Shown: positions 28,652 through 36,556 of the stretch, in pieces
How positions within the stretch are numbered: position 1 is the stretch's first letter
Layout: each line of letters begins with the position of its first letter
Origin: Pseudidiomarina homiensis
Lineage (GTDB): Bacteria; Pseudomonadota; Gammaproteobacteria; Enterobacterales; Alteromonadaceae
DNA: 64,000 bases
NCBI RefSeq assembly: GCF_003987225.1
Contig: NZ_PIPX01000001.1
Span: forward strand, 868,001 to 932,000
Direction of reading: 5' to 3'
The notes under the pieces: model-generated
What the model was told of the DNA's origin: nothing
What the model saw: the letters and a program-made list of their open reading frames with translations, nothing else
Database searches by the model: none
Made by a program: the position numbers and the translations under genes

Positions 28652-29482
28652 GTGCTCACCTGTCTCGATAGGGAGATCGTCTCGACTCCCCCACTCCGAC
28701 CATGACCCGTCATAGAGCTTCACCTGCTGATAGCCAGCAAGTCGTGCCGCCACCAGCAAAATGCAGGCGGTGATACCGGAGCCACAGGTGATAATAAGAG
28801 GCTGCTGCTCGCTAAGCTCGGCGAAGGTCCGCTGAAGTTGTTGAACATTGGCATACCCGTCTCCCTGCAGAACCATAGCAAAAGGCAAATTTTTCGCATT
28901 AGGCATGTGCCCCGCACGTATCCCCGCTCGCGGCTCTTCTTTCTTGCCCGCAAACCGCTCCGCTGAACGCGCATCCACAATAACAGCCTCACCGCTTGTC
29001 GAAGCGTGCAGCACCTCATCGCAGGCGGCAAGCCACTCGCGCTGCAATTGCGCAGTGACCGTTCCGGTGCCCTTTGCGGCTTGGTATTCATTGGCAACTG
29101 GACGCTGCTCCGCCAACCACTTTGGCAAACCACCATCCAAAATGACAGCGTTCGACAGGCCCATGGCCTGCAATACCACCCATGCTCGAGGCGCGGAGTA
29201 GATGCCTTGATTATCATACAAAACCAGAGTGTCGTCAGGATCGACGTCATTATGCCGCAACCATTGTGTGACTTGCTCAGCCGAAGGAAACGCGTTGGGC
29301 AGCGACGCGTTTGTGTCAGTCAACTCCTGCTCCAGCACAAGGTTGCGCGCGCCAGGAATCACCTGTAAATGGTCGTATTCAAGCGGAGTACGACCGATAA
29401 CCTTTTGCATGCTGGCGTCAAATACTTTGACCTGTGGATCATCTAGACGTGCCGCGAGCCATTCGGTTGAGACAAGCGTCAT
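28649..29482 (-). CDS. sseA: 3-mercaptopyruvate sulfurtransferase (two-domain rhodanese)
   Basis: Moves sulfur from 3-mercaptopyruvate to acceptors such as cyanide or thiols. Two rhodanese domains are seen. The first is inactive, and the second has the active-site loop CGSGITAC (Cys 233), the form typical of mercaptopyruvate sulfurtransferase rather than thiosulfate rhodanese. The 277 residues match E. coli SseA (281). It starts 2 bp after the truncated haemoglobin gene, so it is the last gene of the five-gene operon. Confidence 0.9.
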   Translation of the reverse strand: MTLVSTEWLAARLDDPQVKVFDASMQKVIGRTPLEYDHLQVIPGARNLVLEQELTDTNASLPNAFPSAEQVTQWLRHNDVDPDDTLVLYDNQGIYSAPRAWVVLQAMGLSNAVILDGGLPKWLAEQRPVANEYQAAKGTGTVTAQLQREWLAACDEVLHASTSGEAVIVDARSAERFAGKKEEPRAGIRAGHMPNAKNLPFAMVLQGDGYANVQQLQRTFAELSEQQPLIITCGSGITACILLVAARLAGYQQVKLYDGSWSEWGSRDDLPIETGEH

Positions 29483-29484
29483 AA

Positions 29485-29904
29485 TTAACGACCTACGATT
29501 TCGCCATGGAAATCAGCAAGAATATCAAGCAATTGGTTTTGCGCAGAAACAGGAATCTCATGTTGTTCCATGGCATCAATTAAATTTTCCACAATCGCAT
29601 TAAATTCAGTACGGGTAATACCCATGCCGGTGTGAACTTCAATCATATTGGCGCCGTCATACGTGCAGGGCCCGCCCACTAACTCGCAAACATGCAGACT
29701 GATCATGCGATGAAAACGATCAATGTCGGCATTTTCAAAGTGCTCGATCACCCGCTCGTCTTCCGCAATCTCCAGCACAAAGGTCGCCATGAGGTCATCA
29801 ATGCCCTGTTTTTCACCAAGTTCCTGGTAGAGGGAACTCGCATGAGCGCCCGCACTGGCAAGCAGGAGAACGAAACTCATCAAGGTCATTTGCAAAAATT
29901 TCAT
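29485..29904 (-). CDS. Exported group 1 truncated haemoglobin
   Basis: Residues 1-22 form a signal peptide (hydrophobic core SFVLLLASAG, cleavage after AHA), so the globin is predicted to be periplasmic. The rest is a short 2-on-2 globin: SLYQELGEKQGIDDLMATF at helix A/B, HFENADIDRF, then YDGANMIEVHTGMGIT, which holds the proximal histidine (H91). Truncated globins bind O2 or NO. It has a cysteine pair (C73, C80) that could form a disulfide after export. It lies 12 bp after the DUF3034 gene and 2 bp before sseA. Confidence 0.88.
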   Translation of the reverse strand: MKFLQMTLMSFVLLLASAGAHASSLYQELGEKQGIDDLMATFVLEIAEDERVIEHFENADIDRFHRMISLHVCELVGGPCTYDGANMIEVHTGMGITRTEFNAIVENLIDAMEQHEIPVSAQNQLLDILADFHGEIVGR

Positions 29905-29916
29905 CGCCGCTACTCC

Positions 29917-30774
29917 TTAGAAGCTCACCTGTAATGACGCATAGGCACCTGTTTGATCAGGCAAACCTGCGATCGATTTGAGATCAACATACGCGACCAC
30001 CAAAGCGACCGATTTAGTTGGGAACCAGCCGACAAACACGTCACGCCAGTCATACTCTTTGGCAAAGCCCAAATTATCGGGCTTCTGACGATACTCCACA
30101 CCAACCAGCCAATAGCGATTAACGAACATCCCCAAACTGGCTTCGCTCACATAGTCATAACTGTCATTCTTATCGCCGCCAAAACCCAGCAAACCTAATT
30201 GGTTCGCTTTCGTTGCCCGCAGTGTGTAGTTGGCCACCCAAGTTCTATCCAAAGGGCCTGCAAGCCAGGCTTTCGCGGCACTAAAGTAAAAGTCCGTGCC
30301 GCTGTCGTCTTGCGCGCCAACCGCAGCGGGCAAGCCGTAAGTTTGGTTGCGCTTGTGTTGTAATCCAACGCTTAACTGCGGCATATCGCCATAAACTAAA
30401 TCGCCCGCGAGTCGCACCTTAACGCCGAAGATATCTTGTTTTAGGTCTCCGCCAATAGTGTTCAGGCCTAGGCGTTGCTGAGCGAAACTTACTTCAACAC
30501 GATTATCGTAGGTGAAGTTAAGGCTCTGCACGCCCAACTGAAAGTCTTCGACATCCGCAAAGTTGGCATTCACGGTTACGCCCCACTCGCCTTCCTCAGC
30601 GTAACTCGCGGTGGTTGCCCATGGCACGATACCACCACCACCAGAGCCCTCGATAGAGGTCACAGCGCCGGTCGCAAGCAATTTCCCATCATCAGCGTAA
30701 ACTGTTTGGCAAGCCAAGCTGATGCCTGCAATAAGGCCAATCCCAACCTGCTTAGCAAATGCATTAATCATCAT
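29917..30774 (-). CDS. DUF3034 family outer-membrane protein
   Basis: Exported 285-residue protein with a signal peptide (about 1-27, cleavage near VYA-DD). The mature start GKLLATGAVTSIEGSGGGGIVPWA is the family signature. The remainder is an alternating beta-strand pattern with aromatic girdles and a terminal phenylalanine (LQVSF), as in outer-membrane beta-barrels. The function of DUF3034 is unknown. It overlaps the GGDEF/EAL gene by 11 bp. Confidence 0.88.
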   Translation of the reverse strand: MMINAFAKQVGIGLIAGISLACQTVYADDGKLLATGAVTSIEGSGGGGIVPWATTASYAEEGEWGVTVNANFADVEDFQLGVQSLNFTYDNRVEVSFAQQRLGLNTIGGDLKQDIFGVKVRLAGDLVYGDMPQLSVGLQHKRNQTYGLPAAVGAQDDSGTDFYFSAAKAWLAGPLDRTWVANYTLRATKANQLGLLGFGGDKNDSYDYVSEASLGMFVNRYWLVGVEYRQKPDNLGFAKEYDWRDVFVGWFPTKSVALVVAYVDLKSIAGLPDQTGAYASLQVSF

Positions 30775-33040
30775 TGAATGCCTTTTTCTCTTTCACATTA
30801 AACTTTGGAGCTTCGTTTATAAGCCACTGCTCAAATTCCACTGCCACCAAGGGGCGACTAAAATAATAGCCCTGCAAGGTATCGCACCCCATCTTTTGCA
30901 ATAGCAGCCAAGCGGCTTCTTCTTCGACGCCCTCAGCGACGGTGTGCAAGTGCAGCTGATGGGCTAAAGTTAATGTTGACTGCACAATAATACGGTCACT
31001 TTCATTGCTATTTAGACCGCGGATAAAGCTTTGATCCAGCTTCAATTTGTCGAGCGGAAGATGCTTCAACTGCGCTAACGACGCGTAGCCCGTACCATAA
31101 TCGTCGAGCGCTATCTTACAGCCTAGTTCACGCAGCTCGCGCAAGCGCTGTTGCGCCTTTTCGAGGTCAGCCATCACCGCACTTTCAGTGACTTCCAGCG
31201 TTAATTTAAAAGCATCAAGATGGCGTTTATCGAGTTCCGTAGCGATGAACTGAACAAAGTCATCAGACTGCAAATCTAAAGCGGATAGGTTCACCGACAT
31301 TTGCACATCGACGCCCTGCTCCAACCAATACTGTTGTTGATTCAAAGCCGCCTCGCATACCCATCGCGTCACTCGGAGAATATCGCCGGACTGCTCGGCG
31401 AGCGGAATAAATTCATCAGGTCGAATCACGCCCAACTGTTCGTGTTGCCAGCGAATCAAAGCTTCTGTACCAACCACGCGACCCGTTGTACAATCGATTT
31501 TAGGTTGATAATGCAACTGCAACTTGCGGCTTGCGATGGCATCGGGCAATGCCTGAAGAATCTGCAAGCGACGCAAATAACTCTCGTCACTCCCCTGCTG
31601 ATACGACGCCAAGAGTTGCTTCTCTGCACGCGCCAACTGTGCGGCTAATTGCGCACGCCGCAACAACACATCGACTTCAGCCCCGTATTCCGGAAAGCGC
31701 ACTGTGCCAGCTCGAAACTCCAAGCGATAGCTCGCCTCACCTACATGCCAACGTGTGCGCTGCAGGGTTTTGAGACTTGCGCCAAGTTGCTCTTCTGCGG
31801 CGGTATCACAGAGCACCACAAACTCATCACTCGCCAAGCGCGCAACAAAACAATCTGCAGCAAACACTTCACGCAAACGCTTAGCAACGTGTTGTAAAAC
31901 TTGGTCTCCGAAACTTTGTCCTAACCTATCGTTGAGGGCACGAAAGCGCATGATGTTGAGTACTAGCATGACCCCACTCTGTCGCGCAGTCAGGCGTTGT
32001 TGAAGGTTTTTATAAAATGATTCGCGATTCGGTAAACTCGTTAGCAAATCATGCTCGAGTTGATACACAATGCGTTGCTCACGATCGGCAATGGCCTCAC
32101 GCATAGTGTCAAAAGTTGCCCCTAACTGGCCAAACTCGTCTTGGCGTTTAAGGTTCAAGGGCGCGTCATAGCGACCTCGGCGCAAGGCTTCGGCTGCTTG
32201 GGTTAAACGCGCGAGCGGCTGGTTAAAATACCTTGCAGTCGCAATTGCTAAGACCAATGCAACCAACAACGTTGCAAAACCGAAACCTAAATATTGCGTG
32301 CGCAAGTTCTGAAAAGCTTGCGTCGCATCGAGCCGCGAGGTACTTACCAACAATTCAATGGCATTAAATGTCGACAAATGTCCAGCGAGTTCCTGTTCTT
32401 CTAGCCAAGCGGTAAGCTGATCTTGGCCCGCCGCGGTCAGCAACTCTTGTTGCAATGGTTGCTTTAAACTCGAGGCGAGCACCCGTTGTCCCTGGCTATC
32501 AAAGAATGTCAGATCAGTATTGGTCAGTTGCTTAAGCGCATCGGCAAGTTGGTCATCGATAATAAAGCCCAAGGTTGCGTAGGCGATAACATCTGGCGCG
32601 CGCACAGGCACGGTTATCAGTTGAAAGAGTTCACCGTCAATCAAGCGCACGCCACGTAACGCACTAAAATCGGTTCCTGTTGGCAGTGCATGTGTACTTG
32701 CTAATTCTTCACCGTCGACGCTATACAGCGCCATCAACTGCGTACCAATGCGATCACCATGGTTCACCATGGCGGAAACGAGGGTTGCTTGCTCACCACT
32801 AGCGACGGCCTCACGAAAGCCAAAATCATCAGCCAATACCTGTGCCGCTTGTTCTAATTGCTCGCCCCGACGTTTAAGTAGCTCACCTAATACCCGCTCA
32901 CTCACGGCGAGTTCACGCTCCACCGTCAGTTCAGCCTGCTTTTCAGTAGCAAACGTCACCGCGATCAGCGTGGCCAGTAGCACGCCGCCAGCCAAACTGA
33001 TAAAGAGCAGCAGTAGCCGAGAGCGAAAACTAATGCGCAT
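30764..33040 (-). CDS. Membrane sensor c-di-GMP phosphodiesterase (HAMP-GGDEF-EAL) with degenerate GGDEF
   Basis: Domain order in 758 residues: transmembrane helix (about 8-28), periplasmic sensor (30-245), second helix (250-270), HAMP (270-322), GGDEF domain (about 330-485) and EAL domain (505-745). The GGDEF motif is replaced by ASDEF (about 403-407), so cyclase activity is doubtful. The EAL domain keeps EALIRW (526-531), NLS, the catalytic ESAVM glutamate (E619), DDYGTGYAS (646-654) and EGVE, so it should hydrolyse c-di-GMP. It overlaps the genes on both sides by 11 bp, tying it tightly to the cupredoxin-like and DUF3034 genes. The periplasmic ligand is unknown. Confidence 0.9.
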   Translation of the reverse strand: MRISFRSRLLLLFISLAGGVLLATLIAVTFATEKQAELTVERELAVSERVLGELLKRRGEQLEQAAQVLADDFGFREAVASGEQATLVSAMVNHGDRIGTQLMALYSVDGEELASTHALPTGTDFSALRGVRLIDGELFQLITVPVRAPDVIAYATLGFIIDDQLADALKQLTNTDLTFFDSQGQRVLASSLKQPLQQELLTAAGQDQLTAWLEEQELAGHLSTFNAIELLVSTSRLDATQAFQNLRTQYLGFGFATLLVALVLAIATARYFNQPLARLTQAAEALRRGRYDAPLNLKRQDEFGQLGATFDTMREAIADREQRIVYQLEHDLLTSLPNRESFYKNLQQRLTARQSGVMLVLNIMRFRALNDRLGQSFGDQVLQHVAKRLREVFAADCFVARLASDEFVVLCDTAAEEQLGASLKTLQRTRWHVGEASYRLEFRAGTVRFPEYGAEVDVLLRRAQLAAQLARAEKQLLASYQQGSDESYLRRLQILQALPDAIASRKLQLHYQPKIDCTTGRVVGTEALIRWQHEQLGVIRPDEFIPLAEQSGDILRVTRWVCEAALNQQQYWLEQGVDVQMSVNLSALDLQSDDFVQFIATELDKRHLDAFKLTLEVTESAVMADLEKAQQRLRELRELGCKIALDDYGTGYASLAQLKHLPLDKLKLDQSFIRGLNSNESDRIIVQSTLTLAHQLHLHTVAEGVEEEAAWLLLQKMGCDTLQGYYFSRPLVAVEFEQWLINEAPKFNVKEKKAFNDD

Positions 33041-33707
33041 GGTCTTTTAACTTATTAAAGCGCTGCTGCAGCGGTGATGGCGGTGGTGGGTTTTGCTGTT
33101 GCGGCGCGACTTGGAGTTGCACACGCAGCTGCGCTTGATCGCTCGCTACGTCAAAGTGGCGCTCGGCGGTAGTTTCATCACCAAGCCCAGGATACCACAC
33201 ATGCACCTGCGTAGCATCGCTAGGTGCTTCAAGTATCACGAGGCCATTGTCATCCGTCAAACGTGATTGCGCATGCGGACTCACATACAAATAAGCCCGC
33301 ATGTGGTCATGTATATTACAACCTAACACCACAATGCCTGGCTCTGGAAAAGTGATCGCCGGAGCCTCGCGGTTACTATACAGAGGTAACTCAAAGGTTT
33401 TCGCTGGCGAAAACGAATACACTTGATGGCGGATATTATCGCTGTTCGGGAAGTTCACCGTTGAGCCCGGCTGGATCGTTGAAATAAATGGGGTGAACAA
33501 GCGATCGACCTGGTCAATGATGGCTGCTGTGGGTGCTTTTGCTGCGGGCGCAAAGTCGATAGAAACGACCGCTTGCGGGAGCACTTGCCCGTTAGCGTCA
33601 GTAACCACGATTTCAAGTTCACGCGCCTGACTTTGAACCATCGTCAATCCGCCAACAAACAAGAGCGTCGGCAGTAAAAGTCGCAGTGAGATTTGAAAGT
33701 TCAGCAT
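33030..33707 (-). CDS. Exported cupredoxin-like protein (methylamine-utilisation-protein-like)
   Basis: A signal peptide (about 1-28, to VQSQA) precedes a single cupredoxin fold. Possible type-1 copper ligands are visible: His 94 in IRHQVYSFS, then Cys 130, His 133 and Met 136 in GCNIHDHMRAYL. Proteins of this kind are often annotated as methylamine utilisation protein, although no methylamine gene is near. The tail is proline- and glutamine-rich. I prefer the ATG at 33707 with GGGG five bases upstream over the GTG at 33713. First gene of the five-gene operon. Copper binding and electron transfer are inferences. Confidence 0.82.
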   Translation of the reverse strand: MLNFQISLRLLLPTLLFVGGLTMVQSQARELEIVVTDANGQVLPQAVVSIDFAPAAKAPTAAIIDQVDRLFTPFISTIQPGSTVNFPNSDNIRHQVYSFSPAKTFELPLYSNREAPAITFPEPGIVVLGCNIHDHMRAYLYVSPHAQSRLTDDNGLVILEAPSDATQVHVWYPGLGDETTAERHFDVASDQAQLRVQLQVAPQQQNPPPPSPLQQRFNKLKDHAH

Positions 33708-33719
33708 TTGCACCCCATG

Positions 33720-33735
33720 CTTAATAATAATTAAG
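33720..33735. promoter_or_regulatory. Inverted repeat between the cupredoxin operon and fumC
   Basis: CTTAAT-AATA-ATTAAG, a perfect 6-bp inverted repeat with a 4-bp centre, in the 53-bp divergent spacer. It lies 12 bp from the cupredoxin start and 25 bp from fumC. It may be an operator, or simply an AT-rich promoter element. Confidence 0.35.
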
Positions 33736-33760
33736 TGAATCCTTAGAAGAGGAACTAAGT

Positions 33761-35152
33761 ATGTCGAAACAAGCTCGTATCGAAAAAGATAGCATGGGAG
33801 AAATTGAGGTACCAGCAGAAGCGCTCTGGCGCGCGCAAACCGAACGTGCTCGACAGAACTTTCACCTCAGCAGCCTCCGTTTTCCCGCTCGCACCATCAG
33901 TGCCCTAGCCCATATTAAAGCCGCTGCCGCCCAAGCCAACGCTGATCTCGACTTACTCACCGAAGCTCAAGCTGCAGCTATTGTAAAGGCAGCCGACGCA
34001 ATTAGCGCAGCGCCGGATATGAGCCAGTTCCCCCTCGACATTTTTCAAACCGGCTCTGGCACCAGTACCAACATGAATATGAACGAAGTTTTGGCAGAAA
34101 CGGTTCACCGTGCTAACGGTCCCAAGGTGCACCCGAACGACCACGTCAATTGCAGCCAGAGCAGTAATGACGTTATTCCAACCAGCATTCAGGTCAGTTG
34201 CGTATTGGCTTTGCATGACGAATGGCTGCCCGCTATTGTACATTTGCAGCGCACCATTGAAGAGAAAGCGCAAAGCCTAGAAGAAGTGGTGAAAACCGGT
34301 CGCACCCATTTAATGGACGCCATGCCGATCACTATGGCGCAAGAGCTACGTGCTTGGAGCACGCAACTGCATCACTGCCAGCTCAACATTAACGAAGTTT
34401 GCGAGCGCTTACGTGCCCTGCCCCAAGGCGGCACCGCTGTCGGCAGCGGCATTAATGCCCCACAAGCCTTTCGCCAGCAGTTTTGCCAGCATTTAAGTGA
34501 ACGTACCGAACAGTATTTTCACCCAGCGACCAATGCCTTTGCCGGTATTTCGGGGCAAGAACTCAGTCTACAACTGGCCGGCGCATTAAATGCCTGTGGC
34601 GCAGTGTTACTGAAAGTCAGCAATGACTTACGCTGGATGAACAGCGGGCCATTGGCAGGGCTGGGCGAAATTGAACTCAAAGCCTTGCAGCCCGGCAGCA
34701 GCATTATGCCCGGCAAGGTGAACCCCGTCATTCCTGAGGCCGTGGCTATGGTCGCAGCGCACCTTGCAGGCAGTTACCAAACCATTGCCACAGCGGCACA
34801 ACAAGGTAACTTCCAACTCAACGTGATGTTACCGCTAATTGCGTATCACCTGATTGAAAGCATTGAGATCAGCGCCAAAGCCATGCGCAGCCTCGCCGAT
34901 GACGCCATTGCTGATTTCAATGTTAAACATGATCGCCTCGAGGAAGCACTCGCACGCAATCCAATTTTGGTCACGGCATTGAACTCGGTGATTGGTTACA
35001 ACGAAGCGGCGAAAATCGCCAAGCGAGCTTATCAGGAGCAACGCCCTGTCATCGACGTCGCCGAAGAAATGACCGACCTTTCACGGGACGAACTTGAAGC
35101 CTTACTCGATCCGAAAAAACTGACCCACGGGGGCATTCCCGGCGGCGACTAA
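33761..35152 (+). CDS. fumC: Fumarate hydratase class II
   Basis: Iron-free, heat-stable fumarase of the TCA cycle. The 463 residues match E. coli FumC (467). Conserved regions are TGSGTSTNMNMNEVLA, GRTHLMDAMPITM, and the fumarase/aspartase signature GSSIMPGKVNPV with the catalytic serine. GAGGAAC precedes the ATG. It is divergent from the cupredoxin operon and 24 bp before a short-chain dehydrogenase. Confidence 0.95.
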   Translation: MSKQARIEKDSMGEIEVPAEALWRAQTERARQNFHLSSLRFPARTISALAHIKAAAAQANADLDLLTEAQAAAIVKAADAISAAPDMSQFPLDIFQTGSGTSTNMNMNEVLAETVHRANGPKVHPNDHVNCSQSSNDVIPTSIQVSCVLALHDEWLPAIVHLQRTIEEKAQSLEEVVKTGRTHLMDAMPITMAQELRAWSTQLHHCQLNINEVCERLRALPQGGTAVGSGINAPQAFRQQFCQHLSERTEQYFHPATNAFAGISGQELSLQLAGALNACGAVLLKVSNDLRWMNSGPLAGLGEIELKALQPGSSIMPGKVNPVIPEAVAMVAAHLAGSYQTIATAAQQGNFQLNVMLPLIAYHLIESIEISAKAMRSLADDAIADFNVKHDRLEEALARNPILVTALNSVIGYNEAAKIAKRAYQEQRPVIDVAEEMTDLSRDELEALLDPKKLTHGGIPGGD

Positions 35153-35176
35153 TTTAAACTCAGCAAAGGAGTAACT

Positions 35177-35842
35177 ATGAGCGAACATGTTGTCATTACA
35201 GGCGCTAACCGCGGTATCGGTTTAGCCCTCGCCACGCAATTTAAGCAACGCGGCGCAAACGTCACCGCCGTTTGTCGAAAGCCATCAGCCGAACTAGAAC
35301 AACTTGGCGTCGCTATTATTGATGGGATTGACGTCACCGACGCAAAAGCGCGCGAGCTGCTCGCCGAGCGCCTTGCTGACGAGCCGATTGATATTCTTAT
35401 CAACAACGCCGGGATTCTCGAAGGCGACAACTTTGACAGCTTTGCCACCGACAGCATGCAACGCCAGTTCACCGTCAATGCTGTGGCACCACTAGAGTTG
35501 AGCCGCACGCTGCGGCCACTATTGAAGAAAGAGAGCAAGTTGATTTTAATCACCTCGCGCATGGGCTCCATGGCCGACAATGGCTCTGGCGGACAATACG
35601 GTTACCGTATGAGCAAGGCCGCACTTAACGCCGCTGGCGTCTCACTGGCCAACGACCTCAAAGATGCTGGAATTGCGGTCGCTATGCTGCACCCCGGCTA
35701 CGTACAAACCGACATGGTCAACAACCGCGGCGACATCAGCGCCGAAGAAGCCGCCTCGCGCTTGGTCAAACGCATCGACGAGCTCACGCTCGCCACCACC
35801 GGTTGTTTCCGTCACAGTAATGGGGAAGAATTGCCGTGGTAA
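35177..35842 (+). CDS. Short-chain dehydrogenase/reductase
   Basis: NAD(P)-dependent oxidoreductase with the N-terminal TGANRGIG cofactor motif, NNAG at about 75, the catalytic serine in ITSRMGS and the YxxxK pair in YGYRMSKAA. At 221 residues it is a short SDR, resembling the C-factor/sniffer type of carbonyl reductases. The substrate cannot be told. AAGGAG lies 6 bp upstream of the ATG. It probably shares a transcript with fumC. The 154 bp that follow hold the tRNA promoter and no other gene. Confidence 0.88.
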   Translation: MSEHVVITGANRGIGLALATQFKQRGANVTAVCRKPSAELEQLGVAIIDGIDVTDAKARELLAERLADEPIDILINNAGILEGDNFDSFATDSMQRQFTVNAVAPLELSRTLRPLLKKESKLILITSRMGSMADNGSGGQYGYRMSKAALNAAGVSLANDLKDAGIAVAMLHPGYVQTDMVNNRGDISAEEAASRLVKRIDELTLATTGCFRHSNGEELPW

Positions 35843-35925
35843 AGATACTGGCGTTGATTAAATAACCAAACGAACGTTTTTTTGAGCAATCGCGCCAGCA
35901 AACGCGTTTTTTTGCGAAAAAGAGG

Positions 35926-35954
35926 TTGACGCTTGAGTCCCTGATTTGCATAAT
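35926..35954 (+). promoter_or_regulatory. Predicted sigma-70 promoter of the tRNA operon
   Basis: TTGACG (35926-35931) and CATAAT (35949-35954) with a 17-bp spacer. The GC-rich discriminator ACGCGCCGC follows, as expected for stringently controlled tRNA promoters. It lies 42 bp upstream of the first tRNA. Confidence 0.7.
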
Positions 35955-35996
35955 ACGCGCCGCACTCACCGAGCGCAGTTTGAAAATTTTTGGTAT

Positions 35997-36073
35997 GGCT
36001 ACGTAGCTCAGCTGGTTAGAGCACAGCACTCATAATGCTGGGGTCGCAAGTTCGAATCTCGCCGTAGCCACCA
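35997..36073 (+). tRNA. tRNA-Met (CAT), elongator
   Basis: 77 nt including encoded CCA. The acceptor stem GGCTACG/CGTAGCC pairs fully. D-loop AGCTGGTTAGA, anticodon CAT at 36031-36033, T-arm GTTCGAATC. The sequence closely follows E. coli elongator metT. First of five tRNAs transcribed together. Confidence 0.97.
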
Positions 36074-36088
36074 ACCAAATTGCAATGG

Positions 36089-36173
36089 GCGGACGTGGTG
36101 GAATTGGTAGACACGCTGGATTTAGGTTCCAGTGCCTCACGGCGTGAGAGTTCAAGTCTCTCCGTCCGCACCA
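36089..36173 (+). tRNA. tRNA-Leu (TAG)
   Basis: 85 nt with CCA. The acceptor stem GCGGACG/CGTCCGC pairs fully. A long class II variable arm (GCCTCACGGCGTG) is present and the anticodon TAG is at 36123-36125. Corresponds to E. coli leuW, which also neighbours metT and ubiF. Confidence 0.97.
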
Positions 36174-36209
36174 ACCTTTCACGGTGAGCGCAAGTTTTTA
36201 AGCCTAAGT

Positions 36210-36284
36210 TGGGGTATAGCCAAGCGGTAAGGCAGCGGGTTTTGATCCCGCCATTCCCAGGTTCAAATCCTGGTACCCCAGCCA
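36210..36284 (+). tRNA. tRNA-Gln (TTG), copy 1
   Basis: 75 nt with CCA. The acceptor stem TGGGGTA/TACCCCA pairs fully and the anticodon loop is TTTTGAT. Identical to the second copy 98 bp downstream. Confidence 0.97.
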
Positions 36285-36307
36285 CTTAAAAGCTGTTTTC
36301 CGAGAGT

Positions 36308-36382
36308 TGGGGTATAGCCAAGCGGTAAGGCAGCGGGTTTTGATCCCGCCATTCCCAGGTTCAAATCCTGGTACCCCAGCCA
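36308..36382 (+). tRNA. tRNA-Gln (TTG), copy 2
   Basis: 75 nt with CCA, identical base for base to the first copy. Sequence flanking the two copies differs apart from a few bases, so only the tRNA itself is conserved. Tandem glutamine tRNAs also occur at this place in E. coli. Confidence 0.97.
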
Positions 36383-36396
36383 TCTCACTGCTTGTT

Positions 36397-36483
36397 GCGG
36401 TGGTGGCGGAATTGGTAGACGCGCTAGCTTCAGGTGCTAGTGTCCGAAAGGACGTGAGGGTTCAAGTCCCTCCCTCCGCACCA
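36397..36483 (+). tRNA. tRNA-Leu (CAG), with a U-U mismatch in the acceptor stem
   Basis: 87 nt with CCA. The anticodon stem CTAGC/GCTAG has the loop TTCAGGT, giving anticodon CAG. A long variable arm (TGTCCGAAAGGACG) is present and the T-arm is GAGGG/CCCTC. The acceptor strands GCGGTGG and CCTCCGC pair at six positions but oppose T (36401) to T (36475) at position 5-68. Otherwise normal, so probably functional. Confidence 0.93.
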
Positions 36484-36514
36484 TCTTATACATGGTGGCC
36501 GCAACGATGCAAAG

Positions 36515-36539
36515 AAACCGCCCTTCGGCGGTTTTTTTA
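36515..36539 (+). terminator. Rho-independent terminator of the tRNA operon
   Basis: AAACCGCC-CTTC-GGCGGTTT followed by a run of T. Strong GC-rich stem, 32 bp after the last tRNA and just before the end of the convergent ubiF gene. Confidence 0.93.
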
Positions 36540-36556
36540 TGCTTGCTTTTCAACGA

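Noticed and set aside
36210-36382. Tandem tRNA-Gln copies as an attachment site or part of a mobile element
   Set aside because: No integrase, no extra tRNA fragment and no foreign-looking sequence nearby. Tandem Gln tRNAs are normal at this locus.
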